64,000 nucleotides of DNA, from the NCBI RefSeq assembly GCF_000695625.1, contig NZ_JMQI01000073.1, positions 1 through 64,000 of the forward strand, written 5' to 3'. Made by a program: the position numbers and the translations under genes. The DNA comes from Amycolatopsis rifamycinica. GTDB lineage: Bacteria > Actinomycetota > Actinomycetes > Mycobacteriales > Pseudonocardiaceae. This document shows positions 61,501-64,000 of the stretch, in pieces. The number at the start of each line of letters is the position of its first letter. The first letter of the stretch is position 1. The notes beneath the pieces were generated by a model. That model was not told the origin of the DNA, made no database searches, and saw only the letters and a list, made by a program, of their open reading frames with translations.

Positions 61501-63644
61501 CGGCGTACGCCCACCAGGACCTGCCCTTCGAGCACCTCGTCGAACTGCTCAACCCGCCGCGGTCGCTGGCCCGGCACCCGCTGTTCCAGGTCATGCTCGC
61601 GGTCTACCACTCGGGTTCGGAGCCGGAGCGGCTGCTCGGGCTGGACGCGGCCTACCGGGACACCGGGCTGCGGCAGGCGAAGTTCGACCTGTCGTTCGAC
61701 CTGGTCGAAACGGCCGGCGGCATCGACGGCGACCTCGAATACAGTCTCGACCTCTTCGACGAGCCGGCCGCCCGGACGCTCACCGAGCGCCTGGTCCGGG
61801 TGCTGGCGGCGGTCGTCGCGGACCCGGACCGGCCGCTCAGCCGGATCGACGTCCTCGACTCTTCGGAACGGGACCGGATCCTGCGCGACTGGGGTGCCGG
61901 GGCGCCGCTGACGCTTTCGGCGCCGACAGTCGTCGACCGGCTGGCCGCCCAGGTGGCGGCGACGCCGGACGCGACCGCGCTGAGCGACGCGTCCTCGCGC
62001 GTCACGTTCGCGGAGTTCGCCGCGCGGACCGACCGCCTCGCCCGGTGGCTGGCGTCCCAGGGCGCGGGGCCGGAGAAGGTGGTGGCGCTGGTGCTGCCGC
62101 GGTCGGCGGCGGTCGTCGAGGCGATCTTCGGCGTGTTCAAGACGGGTGCGGCGTACCTGCCGGTCGACCCGGATCAGCCGGTGGACCGGATCTCGGCGAT
62201 CCTCGCCGACGCCGGTGCCGCGCTCGTGCTCACCAGCCGTTCGCTCGCTGCCCCCGTCCCCGGCGCGCTGTTCATCGAGGACATTGTGGACAGTGACGCG
62301 GCGCTTGCCCCGCCGTCGCCCGCGAATCCGGCGTACGTGCTCTACACGTCCGGGTCCACCGGCAAGCCGAAGGGTGTGGTCGTCCCGCATTCCGGGCTGG
62401 TGAACCTGTTCCACAGCCACCGCGAGACGCTCTACCGCCCGGCCGTCGCCGCGGCGGGCGGCCGTCGGCTGCGGGTCGGGCACGCGTGGGCGTTCTTCTT
62501 CGACGCGTCCTGGCAGCCGCAGCTGTGGCTGCTCGACGGGCACGAGGTGCACGTCGTCGACGACGACACCCGCCGCGACCCGGACCGGCTGGCCGCGGTG
62601 GTGCGCGAGCGCGGGCTCGACTTCCTCGAGCTCACGCCGTCGCACTTCGCGCAGCTGGCCGCGGCCGGGGTGATCGCCGATGACCGCTGCGCCCTCGGCG
62701 TCGTCGGCGTCGGCGGTGAAGCCGTCTCGCAGACGCTGTGGGAGACCCTGGCGTCGATGCCCGGCACGGCGGCGTACAACCTCTACGGCCCCACCGAGGC
62801 CACTGTGGACGCTCTGGTGGGCCGCTTCGGCGACGCCGACCGGCCGGTGGTCGGCCGTCCGGTGCACAACACCCGCGCGTACGTCCTCGACGGCCGCCTC
62901 TCGCCGGTTCCCGCCGGGGTGCCGGGCGAGCTGTACCTGGCCGGCGCCGGGCTCGCCCGCGGCTACCACGGGCGGCCGGAACTCACCGCGGACCGGTTCG
63001 TCGCCGATCCCTTCGGGACGCCGGGGGAGCGGATGTACCGCACCGGCGACCTGGTGCGGTGGCGGCCGGACGGGCAGCTGGAGTACCTCGGCCGCACCGA
63101 CGACCAGGTGAAGATCCGGGGCTTCCGGATCGAGCCGGGCGAGGTCGAGACGGCCCTGACCCGGCACGACGACGTGACGCAGGCGCTCGTCGTGGTCCGG
63201 GACGAGCGGCTGGTCGCGTACACGACTCCGGCGACCGCTGATCCGGTGGCACTGCGGGAGTTCCTCGCGCGGTCGCTGCCGGAGTACATGGTGCCGTCGG
63301 CGATCGTGCCCCTGGACGCCTTCCCGGTGACGCCCAACGGGAAGCTGGATCGCGCGGCGCTGCCCGCGCCCGAGTTCGAAACCCGCGGCCGGGCCCCGGA
63401 AACGGCCACGGAAAAGGCGCTCTGCGAGATCTTCGCGGAGGTGCTGGACCTCGCCGCCGTCGGCGCCGACGACGACCTGTTCACCCTCGGCGGGCATTCG
63501 ATGCTGCTGGTGGTCCTGCGCAACCGCATCACCGAGCGGCTCGGGACCGAGCTGCCCATCGCCGAGTTCTTCCGCACCCCCACCGCGGCCGGGCTGGCCG
63601 CCGTGGTGGAACCGGGCTCCGCCACCCGGAACCCCGCAAATTGA
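46581..63644 (+). CDS. Five-module siderophore NRPS: (half C)-A-MT-T / C-A-T / C-A-MT-T / C-A-T / C-A-T
   Basis: 5687 residues from GTG at 46581 (GGGAGG 11 nt upstream; an in-frame ATG lies at 46485 inside the iron-box region). Residues 1-210 match only the C-terminal lobe of a condensation domain; no HHxxxDG. Module 1: A about 47215-48500, N-methyltransferase insert about 48600-49310 (VLEIGVGSGLILSR), A end, T with GGHS near 49963. Module 2: C 50140-51420 (HHIAADG), A to 52960, T. Module 3: C with HHIASDG, A-MT, T to 57470. Module 4: C, A 58870-60270, T. Module 5: C with HHIAGDG, A 61920-63370, T with LGGHSML. No epimerase or thioesterase. Pocket residues by eye: A2 DVWHLSLVD = serine (confident). 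A1 and A3 share DVWILAATN. A4 DGETISLGD and A5 DAQEGGLVD are not assigned; hydroxyornithine is likely from context. Product: an N-methylated hydroxamate pentapeptide, possibly scabichelin-like. It may need an MbtH protein, not seen here. Confidence 0.93.
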   Translation: MSNGDAVQQQVSRLGFWRDRLASAPKELPLPVDRPYPAEPGARARLTRPRPAADEAALLAAFAVLLSRYAGTPDVVLGIGALVPLRVDLGGAPGFADVVTRVREARDAALAHEVPVDDLIGELAPEPGRGGSVLVNVGFGAETALPLDLNLLLEGDVLVADYRADVLDESTVDRMLDHFGHLLADAHDRPQWPVTRLDLMTAPELHRVLEEWNDTDLAAPLATLPELFAARVREAPDAVALVFEDEELTYAELDVRANRLAHALVGRGAGPERVVALAVPRSPEMIVAELAVLKAGAAYLPLDQDYPAERLAFMVADARPVCVVTTGELAGRFDGDVLLLDELDTDGEPATDPAAAIVPANAAYVIYTSGSTGRPKGVVVSHAGVAKLVATQSERFGVGPHSRVLQFASPSFDVAFWDLCLGLLSGGRLVIVPAERRVPGPELAEYAHAHGVDFMILPPALLAEFPEDCDLPRDSVLLAGTERVSPELVRRWAPGRRMFNAYGPTEATTNSTLGLCDPEIAPGSAVPIGVPDPGTRAYVLDAALAPVPVGVVGELYLAGSGLARGYLGRPGLTAERFVADPFGSGGRLYRTGDLVKWLPDGRLVFLGRADDQVKIRGYRIELGEIESVLAEHPRVGQSVVVAQDGQLIAYAVPVPDRDQAAEQGHVDEWHDVHEEMLAGSHGIEENFAGWNSSYDGTEIPLEQMREWHAATIERIRALRPERVLEIGVGSGLILSRIAPDAETYWGVDLSESAVENVRREVAAVPELAGKVHLAARPAHDLGELPDEPFDTVIINSVAQYFPSADYLAEVVRTAADLLAPGGTIFLGDIRNLRSLRPFRTAVELHRGRADVAAVDQAIAREGELVLDPDFFPALARGLDGFGEVDLWVKRGTAHNELTRHRYDVVLRKAPRPEPVDEQVVAYGDLEAVERFLTAETPARLRVTAIPDARLAGELAAVRALDTGDAEAALTALGRRDGVDPEALYELGERIGYRVAVTPAADGGELEAVFSRGEDGPAYRPVRQTGAPGSYANNPAARRETGALVASLRAHVRDRLPLYMVPSAFVVLDKLPVLASGKLDRKALPSPERFTAGPGRAPRTPVEQLLCEMFADVLGLPQAGPDDDFFALGGHSLLATRLIQRIRAAVGAEVPVRAVFDAPAPAALAELVTGAVTGTERRPLTRVTERPERLPLSFAQQRLWFLHGLEGGSATYNVPLVMRLAGELDVEALRSALNDVVARHEALRTVFPVADGVPYQRVLPEGTVELTVREVADADSEVARLVRGVFDLGAGVPVRAELLTAGPRRHVLVLVLHHIAADGWSLTPLWRDIATAYRARLHGDAPQWTPLPVQYADYTLWQRELLATEEPAQLAYWRKTLAGLPDRIALPLDRPHPPVSAHRGEFFAFAWDAGLRAGLAGLARACGASPFMIVHAGLAALLSRLGAGTDIPIGTPVAGRGDPALDDLVGFFVNTLVLRVDTGGDPSFRDLVARVRERGLDAYAHQDVPFERLVEAVNPARSLAHHPLFQTMLAWQNTPGTGVELPGLTVTGQPVGTGTAKFDLWFSFTERADGLHGLAEFNAEVFDRATVTGLLDRLETLLRQVVAAPDRRLGSLEVLTPAERDGLESTWSGAIEDVPVVTVPELFAAQVARTPDHPALVFEDEQLTYAELDAVSTRLARVLAARGAGPERVVALALPRSTHLVTAILAVLKTGAAYLPLDPGYPAGRIAFMLEDAGPALVLAVAETAVPGALLLDDPDTLAGVPDTPLDVVCRPEHPAYVIYTSGSTGRPKGVVVPHAGIVNRLLWMQDEYGLTAGDRVLQKTPSSFDVSVWEFLWPLITGATEVLARPDGHKDPAYLARLIRERGVTTVHFVPSMLQVFLQEPAAGECTSLRRVLCSGEALPPDAVARFGRVLDAELHNLYGPTEASVDVTSWRTSTEDTSVPIGRPVWNTRTYVLDAALRPVPPGTPGELYLAGVQLARGYLGRAGLTAERFVADPFGAPGTRMYRTGDLARFRPDGVLEFLGRGDEQVKIRGFRVEPGEIAATLSAHEDVAHAVVVAREDRPGDVRLAGYVVPAEDGFAGRSTTLPADLRTFAAERLPEHMVPSAIVVLDALPVTANGKLDRRALPAPEVRAPVSDREPRTPVERQLCELFADVLGLPRVGPDDSFFALGGHSLLATRLIARVRTALGAELEVRAVFETPTPAGLAGVLATARGTARPPLAATRRPDLVPLSGAQQRLWFLHHLEGPSATYNVPLVMRLEGDLDAEALRWALSDVVARHEALRTRFPQRDGVPYQDILPPEEVRLPVREVADLDAALTGLVRGSFDLERHAPMRAELLRLGAREHVFALVFHHIASDGWSMAPLWRDIATAYAARRAGETPQWTPLPVQYADYTLWQQDLLGREDDPDSVLSAQLDYWRTALEGLPDRIELPLDRPHPATATFRGELHTFTWDAGLHAGLAGLARECGASVFMVVHAALAALLTRLGAGTDVPIGSPIAGRTDPALDDLVGFFVNTLVLRVDTGGEPTFRELLARVRERNLDAYAHQDVPFERLVEVLNPARSLSYHPLFQVMIAGQNNARAEVTLPGLAVTEVPVTTGTAKFDLSISLTERDSGIAGVLEFNADVFDHAGANAILRRLEVLLRAALAEPDRPVGALDLLEGDERDRVLTEWAGCVEPAGTETFPGLFARRVAEAPGAVALVFEDVELTYAEVNARANRLAHLLLDRGAGPERVVALAVPRSAEMIIAELAVLKAGAAYLPVDVDYPGDRIAYMVEDAGPVCVVTTRDVEAKLPATLPRVLLDDPALDAASTVDPEVTVRPENAAYVIYTSGSSGRPKGVVLQHSGVAKLVATQVDRFGVGPHSRVLQFASPSFDVAFWDLCLGLLSGGRLVVVPAKRRVAGPALTEYAHAHGVDFMILPPALLAEFPEDCDLPRDSVLLAGTERVSPELVRRWAPGRRMFNAYGPTEATTNSTLGESDPAELADATVVPIGVPDPGTRAYVLDAGLRPVPPGVVGELYLAGSGLARGYLGRPGLTAERFVADPFGSGGRLYRTGDLVRWLPDGRLVFLGRADDQVKIRGYRIELGEIESVLAEHPAVGQSVVVAQDGRLIAYAVPSAGRDEEAELDHVGEWRELHENVFTEAASGGLEENFTGWNSSYDGTEIPLEQMREWHAATIERIRALRPKRVLEIGVGSGLILSRIAPDAEEYWGVDLSEKAIGNLRRELAAAPFASKVHLAARPAHDLGELPEFDTVIINSVAQYFPSVGYLAEVLRTAAAHVRPGGVIFLGDIRNLRSLRAFRTATELRHGRRDVAAVDQAIAREGELVLDPDFFTALDLDGFHDVDLWVKRGTAHNELTRHRYDVVLRKTPKPAAAAEQVVPFESVGELDRLLAAHPSRLRVTGVPNARLSGELAAVAALAGGDAGTALSALDDRSGVDPEDLHDLGERHGYRVYATLTADEGALEVVFTTGEPTRIHRARPVRAALEALGNHPAGQRDTGALVAALRAHVRDRLPQYMVPSAFVLLDRLPLLASGKLDRRALPSPDRQAVTAGRPPRTPVEEVLCGLFAEVLDTSSIGVDDDFFALGGHSLMATRLVARLRAVFGVELQVRSVFETPTVAGLAALLATSGSAPARPALVRAEPRPDVLPLSFAQQRLWFLHRLEGPSATYNMPSAVRLTGDLDVDALRTALSDVVERHEALRTVFPGIDGEARQLVLDGVTVPLPVRAVTEATLADAVSEAAGTAFELESELPLRAQLLRLGAREHVLVLVFHHIASDGWSTAPLWRDLATAYTARQAGEAPRWTPLPVQYADYTLWQRDVLGEAVIEPQLAYWRDTLAGLPERIELPTDRPHPAEASYRGEQFAFGWDAGLHNGLVELARACGASVFMVVHAGLTAVLTRLGAGTDIPLGTSIAGRTDAALDDLVGFFVNTLVLRVDTGGDPSFRDLVARVRERSLDAYAHQDVPFERLVEALNPARSLAYHPLFQTMLAWQNNAVADLALPGLTVAEEPVRTGTARADLTFFVGEGPGHRTGIRGTAEYNSDVFDRATVEAILERLRVLLAAVVADPDTRIGAVDLLTAAERDQLAADPATPLPAETAAELFAAQVARTPDVPALVFGTERLTYAELDTRATALARALLARGAGPERVVAVALPRSVELVVALLAVLKTGAAYLPLDLNHPADRIELMLTDAAPHLVIAEDGFGDRLVQPGDTAAEQAWPSIGPDHPAYVIFTSGSTGRPKAVAGTQRALANRLHWGRDLARGVRMAKSALTFIDGSTELLGGLVAGDPVVLADDATATDPIAMAEFVRETGAQVLTVVPSLLDSFAEDAPAGAFDAVTTWITSGEPLTEALAEKVAARWPSAKLVNLYGCSEVAGDSLAQVCGPVAIGRPIANTRAYVLDAALRPVPPGVRGELYLAGAGLARGYLGRPALTAERFVASPFERGERMYRTGDVVRRRADGTLEFLGRADQQIKIRGFRVEPGEVEAVLTTDAAVARAAVIARENRLIAYVAPAGDPVALRALVAERLPEYLVPSAVVVLPDLPVNAHGKLDRAALPAPEVRSSGRVARTPAEQALCELFADVLGVAAVGPDDGFFALGGHSLLATRLVSRIRALLGVEVPIRAVFDAPTPARLAETLDPGRRSRPALVPARRPEVLPLSFAQQRLWFLDRLDGASATYNIPWAWELTGPVDIDALQAALADVVARHEVLRTLLVEEHGTPRQVVLDRAHPVLVTETVSAAELDERVTAAASHCFTLDAELPIRATLVSAGPERHVFVLLVHHIAGDGWSLPPLKRDLDTAYAARLRGQRPQWTPLPVQYADYTLWQREMFGRADAPDSLLGRQAAFWRDTLAGIPDELALPAGRPRPARSTNRGAAVPFTVPADVHRGLRELAHRSDTSTFMVLQAALATLLTRLGAGTDIPLGTPVAGRTDHALEDLAGFFVNTLVLRTDTGGDPTFRQLLDRVREADLAAYAHQDLPFEHLVELLNPPRSLARHPLFQVMLAVYHSGSEPERLLGLDAAYRDTGLRQAKFDLSFDLVETAGGIDGDLEYSLDLFDEPAARTLTERLVRVLAAVVADPDRPLSRIDVLDSSERDRILRDWGAGAPLTLSAPTVVDRLAAQVAATPDATALSDASSRVTFAEFAARTDRLARWLASQGAGPEKVVALVLPRSAAVVEAIFGVFKTGAAYLPVDPDQPVDRISAILADAGAALVLTSRSLAAPVPGALFIEDIVDSDAALAPPSPANPAYVLYTSGSTGKPKGVVVPHSGLVNLFHSHRETLYRPAVAAAGGRRLRVGHAWAFFFDASWQPQLWLLDGHEVHVVDDDTRRDPDRLAAVVRERGLDFLELTPSHFAQLAAAGVIADDRCALGVVGVGGEAVSQTLWETLASMPGTAAYNLYGPTEATVDALVGRFGDADRPVVGRPVHNTRAYVLDGRLSPVPAGVPGELYLAGAGLARGYHGRPELTADRFVADPFGTPGERMYRTGDLVRWRPDGQLEYLGRTDDQVKIRGFRIEPGEVETALTRHDDVTQALVVVRDERLVAYTTPATADPVALREFLARSLPEYMVPSAIVPLDAFPVTPNGKLDRAALPAPEFETRGRAPETATEKALCEIFAEVLDLAAVGADDDLFTLGGHSMLLVVLRNRITERLGTELPIAEFFRTPTAAGLAAVVEPGSATRNPAN
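47640..49320 (+). repeat. A1-MT segment, near-identical to A3-MT
   Basis: This part of module 1 is duplicated at 55030-56690 in module 3. By eye, 47914-48105 is identical to 55303-55493 including synonymous positions. 48246-48370 differs by about two bases from its partner, and the methyltransferase core (48650-48790) by a handful. Other modules are far less alike at DNA level. Recent duplication or gene conversion is indicated. Confidence 0.8.
55030..56690 (+). repeat. A3-MT segment, near-identical to A1-MT
   Basis: Second copy of the adenylation-methyltransferase block of module 1. Substrate pocket residues are the same in both, so both modules should load and N-methylate the same amino acid. 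Similarity drops in the C domain before it and in the A-domain start, marking the edges of the exchanged block. Confidence 0.8.
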
Positions 63645-63663
63645 ACCGAGACACGGAGTAGAC

Positions 63664-64000
63664 GTGCACCGCACCCTGATGAACGCCAAGATCCACCGCG
63701 CCACCGTCACGCAGGCCGACCTGCACTACGTCGGCTCGCTGACCATCGACGCGGACCTGATGGCCGCCGCGGACATCGTCGAGGGCGAGAAGGTCCAGGT
63801 CGTCGACATCACCAACGGCGCCCGGCTGGAGACCTACGCCATCACCGGCGAGCCGGGGTCCGGCGTGATCGGCGTCAACGGCGCCGCCGCGCACCTGGTG
63901 CACCCGGGCGACCTGGTCATCATCATCACCTACGCGCAGGTGGAGGAGGCCGAGCGCGCCGGGCACCGGCCGCGGGTGGTGCACGTGGACGCGGACAACC
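63664..64000 (+). CDS. panD: Aspartate 1-decarboxylase, 5' part (runs off window)
   Basis: 112 residues visible from GTG at 63664, 19 nt after the NRPS stop. KIHRATVTQADLHYVGSLTI contains the self-cleavage site Gly24-Ser25, where Ser25 becomes the pyruvoyl cofactor. NGARLETYAITGEPGSGVIG and AAAHLVHPGDLVIII follow the family closely. It converts aspartate to beta-alanine for pantothenate, hence CoA and the phosphopantetheine arms of carrier domains. Its tight link to the NRPS suggests co-transcription under iron control. The C-terminal end is missing only because the window stops. Confidence 0.93.
   Translation, partial: MHRTLMNAKIHRATVTQADLHYVGSLTIDADLMAAADIVEGEKVQVVDITNGARLETYAITGEPGSGVIGVNGAAAHLVHPGDLVIIITYAQVEEAERAGHRPRVVHVDADN

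Noticed and set aside
59904..63710. Long minus-strand frame opposite NRPS modules 4-5 and the start of panD
   Set aside because: Shadow of the NRPS frame; it even crosses into panD, which has clear homology on the plus strand.

Overview
The window is high-GC DNA with a strong G/C bias at third codon positions, compact operons with ATGA-type overlaps, IdeR/DmdR-type iron boxes and gene families typical of filamentous actinomycetes. A member of the Pseudonocardiales, such as Amycolatopsis, is my best guess; this is inference from style and gene content, because no rRNA or marker gene is present. I see no transposase, phage gene, CRISPR array or rRNA. There is one tRNA gene, tRNA-Pro(GGG).

Layout. 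1-4.5 kb: the 5' part of a secreted GH78 alpha-L-rhamnosidase, a tandem DJ-1/PfpI membrane protein with a small membrane partner, and a NarL-type two-component system. 4.6-8.6 kb: an unusual two-gene operon, a double glycosyltransferase (GT4-like plus GT2-like) translationally coupled to a HemN-like radical SAM enzyme. 8.7-13.9 kb: secreted GH25 muramidase, a GerW-like membrane protein, a secreted SGNH hydrolase, two small proteins (one with a ClpX-type zinc finger), a DUF574-type methyltransferase and an alpha/beta hydrolase. 13.9-22.2 kb: regulators and what they probably control (XRE/MmyB, a second two-component system, CPBP protease, TetR with an NTF2-like/oxidoreductase operon, MarR with a methyltransferase, a second XRE/MmyB).

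22.3-25.9 kb: a compact candidate RiPP cluster: methyltransferase, a 44-residue precursor ending Cys-Gly-Cys, YcaO and an extended TfuA. The precursor is separated from YcaO by a perfect 12-bp stem-loop. YcaO-TfuA pairs are known to install backbone thioamides, so a thioamidated peptide is the leading hypothesis. This is the strongest candidate in the window for an undescribed system.

26-39.8 kb: a PaoABC-like molybdenum aldehyde oxidoreductase with a divergent TetR, a TetR/GMC oxidoreductase/secretory lipase group, an I36-type inhibitor, tRNA-Pro, a secreted alginate-lyase-family enzyme, an enoyl-CoA hydratase/PaaX pair and an ABC-F ATPase. 39.78-40.46 kb is a gene-free array of about twenty 15-bp palindromes related to GAGAGC-NNN-GCTCTC.

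40.6-64 kb: a hydroxamate siderophore cluster. It has a formyltransferase, an ornithine N-hydroxylase, a FecCD-type importer with its ATPase, and a single 17-kb five-module NRPS with two embedded N-methyltransferases, all around iron boxes. The NRPS starts with half a condensation domain and ends with a carrier domain and no thioesterase. It is followed 19 bp later by panD, which runs off the window. Module 2 clearly reads as serine, and modules 1 and 3 share one pocket. The layout recalls scabichelin/turgichelin-type N-methylated tris-hydroxamates (recalled from the literature, not checked).
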